Source: Duodenibacillus intestinigallinarum
GTDB lineage: Bacteria > Pseudomonadota > Gammaproteobacteria > Burkholderiales > Burkholderiaceae_F
Direction: 5' to 3'
Assembly (NCBI GenBank): GCA_019117105.1
Contig: DXAH01000033.1
Location: 1 to 10,777, forward strand
Length of the DNA stretch: 10,777 nucleotides
The translations under genes and the position numbers were made by a program. A model generated the notes under the pieces. It was not told the origin of the DNA and ran no database searches. It saw only the letters and a list, made by a program, of their open reading frames with translations. Each line of letters begins with the position of its first letter. Position 1 is the stretch's first letter. This document shows positions 5,622-10,777 of this stretch, piece by piece.

Positions 5622-6683
5622 ATGAAGCGCAACACGGATCTTCGGTTTGAACTGCCGCGGAGCAAAGTTTCATCCCCCGGCGGCGTCTTGGCGCTTCTGC
5701 AGGGGCAGGTACAGACCTCAGGCAATGCTCTGCCCGATGAGAAGACGGTGGCAATGTGGCAGCGTGAGGCTGCCGAAGGCTCGCCCAACGCACAGTATGA
5801 ACTCGCCAAGATGCTCACAAGCGGCGAGCCGGTCTCTGCCGACAACCGCGCTGCCGTCAAGTGGTTAAAGAAGGCGGCAGAAAAGCAGCACGCCGAAAGC
5901 CAGCATATGCTGGGCGTTTTGATCGCCCGCGGTCAGGGTGTGCGCGCCGATCCAGCCAAAGCGGCCGCGCTTTTCCGTGCTGCGGCCATTATGGGCAACG
6001 CCAATGCGCAATACGATCTTGGAAGAGCGCTGGATTGGGGTTTTGGCTGCGAAGAAAATCCCCGTGAAGCACTAACATGGTTCCGCTTGGCTGGGGCTCA
6101 GGGCCACGTGCCCGCTCAATTTGCCGTGGGCGTCGCTTACGCGCAAGGACGAGGCTGTGAGCCCAATCTCACGCAGGCGGCTTCTTGGTTGCGCAAGGCA
6201 GCGATGAGCCACCATGCAGAGGCGGCCTTCCGACTCGGAGAACTCTATCTTCGCCCCGATAACCCTTCTGCAGACAATGCCGAAGCCTTCCGGTGGGTAG
6301 CCGAAAGCGCTCGTGCCGGGTTTGTGGCCGCACAGTACACGCTCGCACTCTTTTACTGGGCAGGCAGAGCCGTCAAGCGAAGTCCCAGACAAGCCTACGC
6401 CTGGGCAATGCGTGCGGCTTCGAAAGACTCCGACGCCGCCTTGCTGCTGCTTTCTAAACTCATGGAAAACGGTGAGGCAGGGCCCGCGGACGCACAGACC
6501 GCTTACGCGCTTACATTACGCGCTATGGACGTTGCTTCAAACGATGCGGCCAAAGAAGAAGCACAGTTGCGTCTGCGAGAGCTTTCGCTCAAGCTCTCGG
6601 TCGAGAGTATTCAAAGTGCTGAAGAAGTCTGCAAAGCGCATCCGGACACCACGTCCCTGCTGCAGTCGCTCTTGGAGTCGTGA
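5622..6683 (+). CDS. Sel1-like repeat (TPR-like) protein, cytoplasmic
   Basis: A 353-residue solenoid protein of the Sel1-like repeat family, which generally acts as a scaffold for protein-protein contacts; its partner is not known. About six repeats of 36 residues run from 54 to 270, each with the pattern A-x-(A/S)-Q-x-x-L-G followed by a G-x-G-turn and (A/E)-A-x-x-W-(L/F)-R-x-A-A. Examples are NANAQYDLGRALDWGFGCEE (126-145), HVPAQFAVGVAYAQGRGCEP (162-181) and FVAAQYTLALFYWAGRAV (234-251). There is no signal peptide or lipobox, which sets it apart from many exported Sel1 proteins, and the last 80 residues are helical and charged without clear repeats. It starts 15 nt after the membrane-protein gene with no good Shine-Dalgarno, which suggests translational coupling and a joint function at the inner membrane. 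No strong plus-strand terminator follows. Confidence 0.9.
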   Translation: MKRNTDLRFELPRSKVSSPGGVLALLQGQVQTSGNALPDEKTVAMWQREAAEGSPNAQYELAKMLTSGEPVSADNRAAVKWLKKAAEKQHAESQHMLGVLIARGQGVRADPAKAAALFRAAAIMGNANAQYDLGRALDWGFGCEENPREALTWFRLAGAQGHVPAQFAVGVAYAQGRGCEPNLTQAASWLRKAAMSHHAEAAFRLGELYLRPDNPSADNAEAFRWVAESARAGFVAAQYTLALFYWAGRAVKRSPRQAYAWAMRAASKDSDAALLLLSKLMENGEAGPADAQTAYALTLRAMDVASNDAAKEEAQLRLRELSLKLSVESIQSAEEVCKAHPDTTSLLQSLLES

Positions 6684-6758
6684 CCTGGCGTCACTTATTT
6701 ATAGTGGTTTGAACCTACTCTTTAATAGGTACACGCGCTGTCTGCCTTTTTTAAAGAC

Positions 6759-6795
6759 AAAAAAAACGCTGCAGCTTTTTGGAGGGACTGCAGCG
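6759..6795 (-). terminator. Strong intrinsic terminator on the minus strand
   Basis: CGCTGCAG (6795-6788) and CTGCAGCG (6774-6767) form a perfect 8-bp GC-rich stem around a 13-nt loop, followed by eight T's (6766-6759). Read on the plus strand there is no T-run after the stem, so it acts for minus-strand RNA. As no minus-strand protein gene lies upstream of it, it points to a non-coding transcript. Confidence 0.8.
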
Positions 6796-6855
6796 GAAAA
6801 TACCACTTAAGGAGATGCCAGAGTTTGAAACGGCTCTGGCCGCTCCCTCTCTGTA
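6759..6855 (-). ncRNA. Candidate small regulatory RNA, about 97 nt
   Basis: On the minus strand, a promoter at 6890-6862 predicts a start near 6855, and a strong intrinsic terminator ends the RNA near 6759. The transcript would hold hairpin 1 (GCCAGAG/CTCTGGC, 6840-6817, 10-nt loop), an unpaired linker with AUCUCCUUAAG (6816-6806), and the terminator hairpin, whose loop is UCCCUCCAAAAAG. Both unpaired stretches are complementary to Shine-Dalgarno sequences (UCUCCUU pairs with the AAGGAGA in front of frdA; CCCUCC with GGAGG-type sites), as in C/U-rich-loop sRNAs that block translation. A 17-codon frame (ATG at 6863) exists, but its start lies within the -10 and has no ribosome site, so it is not favoured. 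It faces the Sel1-repeat gene convergently. I cannot place it in a known RNA family. Confidence 0.55.
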
Positions 6856-6861
6856 CTGCGC

Positions 6862-6890
6862 ATTAGAACACTTTTTCGCTTAAGAAACAA
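6862..6890 (-). promoter_or_regulatory. Sigma-70 promoter for the candidate sRNA
   Basis: TTGTTT (6890-6885) and TCTAAT (6867-6862, 5 of 6 to the consensus -10) are exactly 17 bp apart on the minus strand. The expected start, near 6855, precedes two hairpins and a terminator within 100 nt. Confidence 0.55.
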
Positions 6891-7422
6891 TCGTTGTGCT
6901 GCCTCTGACGGTTGCCTTTTGCAAAGAGTTGTTTACAGCAGGGCTATCCCCAATCTACCCATTTAGAGATAGTTAAACTGAGAATACCGCGCAATTCAGG
7001 CCATCCGACCTGCTCCCCAGTATTTGGACGTCGCAATGTAGTCTGAGAAAATTTACAAAAGGAAACTTTTGCAATTGTCGGCACGCCGGTTTTCCGTCTC
7101 TGTCTCCGTAGAAGACTGTTTCAGAAAACGAAACTTCACAAGCAGAATCCGCGTCCCCGTGAAATTCAGGAAAAAGTCTTGCGTTAGCTCAAAGAATCAC
7201 TACGAGTTTTGCCCCATTTATCCCGAAGAACTACTGCATTCCTTGATTTGCGGGGCTATCATAAAGGCGTTGTTTCACCGGGTTCGTTTCGGCGGTGCTT
7301 CTTGTGCCTCGAAAGCGGATTCAACTTTCCACAGGCGGCTGATCGAAGATTCGGTTTCGTTGCCGCGCAACTTTTTCTTTCGGTGAAGCGGCACATTGCA
7401 CAAACAAATACGGAGATAGCCT
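6891..7422. other. Non-coding stretch upstream of the HU gene
   Basis: No gene is supported. A plus-strand frame at 7069-7386 opens with TTG and is rich in Ser, Arg and Cys, with codons (AGA, AGG, ATA) rare in the neighbouring genes; it looks like chance. The HU promoter is probably in the right half: TATCAT (7257-7262) is a fair -10, but its -35 (TGCATT, 7235-7240, 16-bp spacing) is poor. HU genes often have long regulated upstream regions, which could account for part of the space. Confidence 0.55.
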
Positions 7423-7710
7423 ATGAATCGCATGGATCTTGTCGAAAAGATTGCCGAAAAGAACGCCATTTCCAAGGCAGAAGCCAACCGCATTCTCGGT
7501 ACGGTGATCGAAGAAGTTATGGCTGCCGTGAAGGCTGGTGAATCCCTCACGCTCGTCGGCTTCGGCACCTTCAAGCTTCAGGATCGTCCGGAACGCACCG
7601 GTCGCAACCCGGCCACGGGCGATGCCATTACCATCCCGGCTGCCAAAGTTCCGAAGTTCGTTCCGAGCTCTGCCTTTAAGGCCGCTGTGAACTGCTGCTG
7701 CAAGAAGTAA
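7423..7710 (+). CDS. HU-family DNA-binding protein with a Cys-rich tail
   Basis: Small basic nucleoid protein that binds and bends DNA as a dimer. The 95 residues match the bacterial HU/IHF fold: helical body (MDLVEKIAEKNAISKAEAN, 4-22), VGFGTF (45-50) at the saddle, and the DNA-embracing arm ERTGRNPATGDAITI (57-71), where Pro63 is the intercalating residue. HU is favoured over IHF because of the GRNPATG-DAI pattern and overall similarity to HupB. The protein runs about five residues past the usual 90 and ends NCCCKK, an odd three-cysteine tail. GGAG (7412-7415) stands 7 nt before ATG 7423, which supports that start over Met4. It is monocistronic: a strong terminator follows at once. Confidence 0.94.
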   Translation: MNRMDLVEKIAEKNAISKAEANRILGTVIEEVMAAVKAGESLTLVGFGTFKLQDRPERTGRNPATGDAITIPAAKVPKFVPSSAFKAAVNCCCKK

Positions 7711-7735
7711 TTCTGCTCGGTTGTTTTCGATGACG

Positions 7736-7774
7736 AACCCGCGCTCGACACATTCGAGAGCGGGTTTGTTTTTT
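7736..7774 (+). terminator. Strong intrinsic terminator after the HU gene
   Basis: AACCCGC (7736-7742) pairs with GCGGGTT (7760-7766). The stem continues, past one G/A mismatch, with CTC (7744-7746) pairing GAG (7756-7758). TGTTTTTTG follows. Confidence 0.92.
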
Positions 7775-7799
7775 GTCTGTTTTGCCTGCTGCGGCCGCG

Positions 7800-7805
7800 T
7801 AAAAT
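7800..7805 (+). promoter_or_regulatory. Possible -10 of the ABC importer operon
   Basis: TAAAAT (5 of 6 to consensus) lies 59 nt before the binding-protein start, between the HU terminator and the operon. The region 17 bp upstream (CTGTTT, 7777-7782) is a poor -35. No Fur-box-like dyad, riboswitch or other operator was found in the short gap. Confidence 0.35.
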
Positions 7806-7863
7806 TCTTTCATCTACGTTCCGGCACAGCCTTGAGCCAGCGCTCTCGGCCGCCTCTTTAGCC

Positions 7864-8934
7864 ATGTTCATCCGTCAGAATCTCCTTATCGCAGGCGTCC
7901 TGGCCCTTTCCCTGAGCCTTGCACAGTCCGCCATTGCCCGTCCCGTTACAGACCATCTCAATCGTACTGTAGATGTGCCCGAGCGCATAGAGCGTGTGGC
8001 CGTGGCCGACATCTTTCCCTATGCCTCCGCAACATGCGTATATCTGGGTAGTTGCCGCAAGATCGTGGCGATGCATCCGAGCAGCATGGCGGCCGCCAAA
8101 AGCGGTCTCTTAAAGGAGTTGTACCCCGAGGTGACCAGCGTCAATACAAGCGTCATGAAGGGCGCAGAAGTCAATCTCGAAGCTCTGATGGGACTCAAGC
8201 CCGACGTGGTGTTCGTCAATGCCGGCAACAAGCGTCTGATTGAGCGCCTTGAGTCTGCAGGCCTGCCCGCCCTTGCCGTGAGCACCGGCAAGTGGGACTA
8301 CGATGTTATGAAGACCTACGAGAACTGGATTGCTCTGCTCGACAAGACCTTCCCGGGCGAAGGTAACGCCGCAGCGGCTCTTCAAAAAGCGCGCAGCATC
8401 GAAAAGCTTGTTGCAGAACGTACTGCGGACATTGCCCCCGATAAACGCCGCAAGGTTCTCTTTCTTGTGCATTACGACGGCAAGCGCATCGTCACGAGCG
8501 GCAGCCGCTTCTTCGGGCAGTATTGGGCCACCGCGGCCGGCGCCATCAACGTCGGGCACGAAGTCACTCTTGAAAAGGGAAACGCCGCAATAGACTTCGA
8601 GCGAATCCTCGCTTGGAACCCCGATGCAGTTTTTCTCACCAACTTCACCAAGGCCAAGCCTTCTGACCTATACGGCAACACCTACCACAGTTGGTCGAGC
8701 GTCGAAGCTGTCAAGCGTCACAACGTCTACAAGATGCCCTTGGGACTCTATCGAAGCTACACACCCTCTGCCGACTCTCCGATGACGCTCTTATGGCTGG
8801 CAGCAACGCTCTACCCCGAGCGTTTTGCCGACATCAAGATTGAAGATGAAGTGCGCGCGTTTTACCGCGACTGCTACGGCATTGAACTCACTCCCGAACG
8901 CGCACGCACACTCTTCCCAATAGATCACAAATGA
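7864..8934 (+). CDS. Periplasmic substrate-binding protein of an iron-complex-type ABC importer
   Basis: Captures the substrate in the periplasm and delivers it to the permease encoded next. The 356 residues begin with a signal peptide (MFIRQNLLIAGVLALSLSLA, then QSAIA with likely cleavage after Ala25) and no lipobox, so the mature form is soluble. Next comes the class hallmark ARPVTDHLNRTVDVPERIERVAV (split around 25-47), then LMGLKPDVVFVN (108-119) and a helical backbone of the Peripla_BP_2 (BtuF/FepB) fold. The C-lobe ends with SPMTLLWLAATLYPERFADI (305-324) and FYRDCYGIELT (333-343), typical of an iron-complex/molybdate subgroup. Cys58 and Cys64 could form a disulfide. Substrate is unknown: heme, siderophore, cobalamin-like or oxyanion. 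No clear Shine-Dalgarno precedes ATG 7864. The stop overlaps the permease start. Confidence 0.9.
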   Translation: MFIRQNLLIAGVLALSLSLAQSAIARPVTDHLNRTVDVPERIERVAVADIFPYASATCVYLGSCRKIVAMHPSSMAAAKSGLLKELYPEVTSVNTSVMKGAEVNLEALMGLKPDVVFVNAGNKRLIERLESAGLPALAVSTGKWDYDVMKTYENWIALLDKTFPGEGNAAAALQKARSIEKLVAERTADIAPDKRRKVLFLVHYDGKRIVTSGSRFFGQYWATAAGAINVGHEVTLEKGNAAIDFERILAWNPDAVFLTNFTKAKPSDLYGNTYHSWSSVEAVKRHNVYKMPLGLYRSYTPSADSPMTLLWLAATLYPERFADIKIEDEVRAFYRDCYGIELTPERARTLFPIDHK

Positions 8935-9938
8935 ACTCTAATAAAAACAGAGCCGTCTTGTTTATCGGCCTTCTGCTTTTGGTTGCTACATCTTTGATTT
9001 CATTAGGAATCGGAGCGCTTTCTCTACCTATTAAAGAGGTTATATACGCTCTTTTAGGTTCAATTTCTGACAACATCAACATCACGACACAGACGCAGTC
9101 TGTTGTCATTAATGTGCGCCTTCCCCGCATCCTCACGGCGCTGATTTGCGGTGCAGGTCTTGCTGCGGCCGGTGCCGCCTTTCAGGCTCTCTTTTCAAAC
9201 CCTCTGGCAACGGCCGACACTCTGGGTGTTTCAACGGGAGCTGCCTTCGGAGCTGTGCTCGGCATTCTTTTAGGGCTCGATGCCTTCGGCGTGCAAACTC
9301 TTTCTCTTGGTGTCGGTTTAGTTGCCGTGTGCGGCGTCTGGCGCCTCTCTTTACGACAAGGCAGAAGTTCCATTCTGCTGCTCATTCTTTCCGGTCTGGT
9401 GGTGGCGGCGCTTTTCAGCTCACTCATCAGTCTGGTGAAATTTGCGGCCGACCCTCAGGATGAACTGCCTGCCGTCACGTTCTGGCTCATGGGGTCTTTG
9501 ACGGGGGCCGACTGGAAGTCTCTTAAGCTTGGTCTTCCGTTTATCGTGATCGGTTCTCTCGCAATCTGGGCCCTGCGATGGAAACTCAATGCGCTTTCGC
9601 TTTCCGAAGACGAAGCCAAAAGTCTGGGCCTGCCCGTTGCGCGTCTGCGATTTCTCATCGTCACGGCAGCCACGGCCGTCACCGCCGCATGCGTGAGCAT
9701 GTGCGGTTTGATCGGCTGGGTGGGTCTGCTCATTCCGCATTTCGTGCGCCTTGTCTGCGGCAGCGACAACCGCACGGTCGTGCCTGCAAGCTTTCTGTTC
9801 GGCGCCGTTTTCCTTTTGGTCTGCGACACGATTGCACGCAGCGCCGCACAGATGGAAATTCCCGTTTCCGTACTCACGAGTCTTGTCGGCGCGCCGATCT
9901 TCCTGATGCTGTTGCGCCGCAAAAGCACTTTTCTCTGA
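8931..9938 (+). CDS. FecCD/BtuC-type ABC importer permease
   Basis: Inner-membrane channel subunit that works as a dimer with the ATPase encoded next. The 335 residues contain about ten hydrophobic segments and the family motifs VRLPRILTALICGAGLAAAG (62-81), FSNPLATADTLGVSTGAAFG (88-107), FWLMGSL (184-190), the cytoplasmic coupling loop SEDEAKSLGLPVARLR (225-240), CGLIGWVGLLIPHFVR (258-273) and IPVSVLTSLVGAPIFLMLL (310-328). Length is normal for the family. The start ATG shares bases with the stop of the binding-protein gene (ATGA), which suggests translational coupling. The first roughly 180 bases are noticeably richer in AT than the rest of the gene and its neighbours. Confidence 0.95.
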   Translation: MNSNKNRAVLFIGLLLLVATSLISLGIGALSLPIKEVIYALLGSISDNINITTQTQSVVINVRLPRILTALICGAGLAAAGAAFQALFSNPLATADTLGVSTGAAFGAVLGILLGLDAFGVQTLSLGVGLVAVCGVWRLSLRQGRSSILLLILSGLVVAALFSSLISLVKFAADPQDELPAVTFWLMGSLTGADWKSLKLGLPFIVIGSLAIWALRWKLNALSLSEDEAKSLGLPVARLRFLIVTAATAVTAACVSMCGLIGWVGLLIPHFVRLVCGSDNRTVVPASFLFGAVFLLVCDTIARSAAQMEIPVSVLTSLVGAPIFLMLLRRKSTFL

Positions 9939-9949
9939 GGGAGGCACGA

Positions 9950-10735
9950 GTGATTCTTTCGGTTGAAAATGCGGCTTTTCACTATCCGAACCGCCGCCCT
10001 CTCTTTGAAAACCTCTCCTTTGAACTCGCCACTCCCTCGGTCATGAGCGTTCTCGGAGCCAACGGCGCGGGTAAAACCACACTTTTAAAGTGCATCCTCG
10101 GGTTTGAAAAGTGGTCTCAAGGCAGTGTTCTTTTGGACGGAGCCGACGCCGCGCACATGTCCTCTCAACGCTTCTGGCAACGCATTGCCTATGTGCCGCA
10201 AGCCAAGAGCGCGCCCTTTTCCTACACCGTTGAAGAAACAGTACTTCTCGGCAGAAGCTCCCGCGTCGCTTTGTTCGGCAAACCTTCGGCTCACGATCTT
10301 GAGGTTGCGCATCGGGCAATCGAATTCGTCGGAGTGCAGCATCTGTTGCATCAAAGCTGCTCACAGCTCTCCGGCGGCCAATATCAGATGGTTCTGATCG
10401 CCCGGGCGCTTGCCGCCGAACCGGAGCTTCTCGTGATGGATGAACCCGAGAGCAATCTTGACTTCAAAAACCAGCTCAAAGTGCTCTCCTGCATTCGGGA
10501 CCTGCGCCAACGAGGCGTAGGTTGCCTTATCAACACACACTACCCGGCGCATGCGCTTGAGATCAGCGATCAGGCGCTGGTGATGCTGCCCGGACAGCGT
10601 TTTGTCTTCGGAAAAACCGAGGAAGTGCTCACCGCCGAGACGCTGACCGAAGCCTTCGGAGTTGAGGTGACGATTTTCAAGACGCAATTGGCCGACGGCA
10701 GAATCGTGAGCAACGTCACCGCTGTTTCAGCGTAA
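9950..10735 (+). CDS. ABC importer ATP-binding protein (FecE/BtuD/MolC class)
   Basis: Cytoplasmic ATPase powering the importer. The 261 residues carry Walker A GANGAGKTT (36-44), Q-loop Gln84 in YVPQ, signature LSGGQ (140-144), Walker B ELLVMDEPESNLD (159-171) with catalytic Glu165, and switch His197 in NTHYPAHA. The D-loop reads ESNLD where TSxLD is usual, a mild variation. PFSYTVEETVLLGRSS (89-104) and FGKTEEVLTAETLTEAF (220-236) recall, from memory, the H. influenzae molybdate/tungstate ATPase HI1470 (MolC), although these motifs are common in iron-complex ATPases too. The reading frame extends far upstream inside the permease, but GTG 9950 is chosen because GGGAGG (9939-9944) lies 5 nt before it and the ABC fold begins there. 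The permease stop is 11 nt upstream. No clear terminator is seen before the window ends. Confidence 0.94.
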   Translation: MILSVENAAFHYPNRRPLFENLSFELATPSVMSVLGANGAGKTTLLKCILGFEKWSQGSVLLDGADAAHMSSQRFWQRIAYVPQAKSAPFSYTVEETVLLGRSSRVALFGKPSAHDLEVAHRAIEFVGVQHLLHQSCSQLSGGQYQMVLIARALAAEPELLVMDEPESNLDFKNQLKVLSCIRDLRQRGVGCLINTHYPAHALEISDQALVMLPGQRFVFGKTEEVLTAETLTEAFGVEVTIFKTQLADGRIVSNVTAVSA

Positions 10736-10777
10736 CCGGAATGTTTGGCGCCTCGGAACTTAAGGCGTTGTGAGTAC

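Noticed and set aside
6813..6881. 22-codon plus-strand frame behind an AAGGAG overlapping the sRNA locus.
   Set aside because: The Shine-Dalgarno directly abuts the ATG, which leaves no proper spacing, and the peptide has no recognisable feature; the sRNA on the other strand explains the motif.
7069..7386. 105-codon plus-strand frame before the HU gene.
   Set aside because: TTG start, Ser/Arg/Cys-rich content, and codons unlike the neighbours; no domain or membrane pattern.
10749..10767. CGCCT/AGGCG stem after the ATPase gene as a terminator.
   Set aside because: Only 5 bp with a 9-nt loop and no T-run; the window ends too soon to judge.
1..10777. CRISPR array, tRNA or rRNA genes, insertion sequences, phage or plasmid functions.
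   Set aside because: No regularly spaced repeats, no tRNA-like cloverleaf with matching arms, no transposase or integrase frame and no terminal inverted repeats were seen. All confident genes are core chromosomal types.

Overview
The window reads as chromosome of a moderately GC-rich, Gram-negative betaproteobacterium. The best guess is a gut-type Burkholderiales near Sutterella/Parasutterella (Sutterellaceae). This rests on the ridA-recG-oxyR gene order, the betaproteobacterial look of RecG and OxyR, and a fumarate reductase flavoprotein of the Wolinella/epsilonproteobacterial type, which suits anaerobic fumarate respiration. The assignment is inference; there is no rRNA or other taxonomic marker here.

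Layout. Positions 1-631 (minus) hold the N-terminal 210 codons of frdA, which continues past the left edge. Positions 632-1443 form a long non-coding gap between divergent frdA and ridA. Read on the minus strand, as the upstream region or leader of frdA, it is rich in potential RNA structure. The standout is a 9-bp helix that encloses four consecutive hairpins and is followed at once by a U6 tract (809-939). Further upstream are an 8-bp stem, a perfect 16-bp palindrome overlapping a possible minus-strand promoter, and AT-rich direct repeats.

Positions 1444-6683 carry five plus-strand genes: ridA (enamine/imine deaminase), recG (replication-fork helicase), oxyR (peroxide-sensing regulator with both redox cysteines), then after a small hairpin terminator a four-helix membrane protein and a cytoplasmic Sel1-repeat protein. 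Reactive-metabolite clearance, fork rescue and peroxide sensing fit one stress-related cluster.

Positions 6684-7422 have no convincing protein gene. They do contain what looks like a complete small-RNA gene on the minus strand (about 6759-6855): a promoter with 17-bp spacing, two hairpins, an intrinsic terminator with eight U's, and two C/U-rich single-stranded stretches that could pair with Shine-Dalgarno sequences. Positions 7423-7710 encode an HU-type nucleoid protein with an unusual Cys-Cys-Cys-Lys-Lys tail, followed by a strong terminator.

Positions 7864-10735 form a tightly coupled three-gene ABC importer of the iron-complex/cobalamin/MolBCA class: periplasmic binding protein, FecCD/BtuC-type permease (ATGA overlap with the preceding gene) and ATPase (GTG start). 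Its substrate cannot be read from sequence alone. The two candidate structured RNAs are the most novel items in the window.
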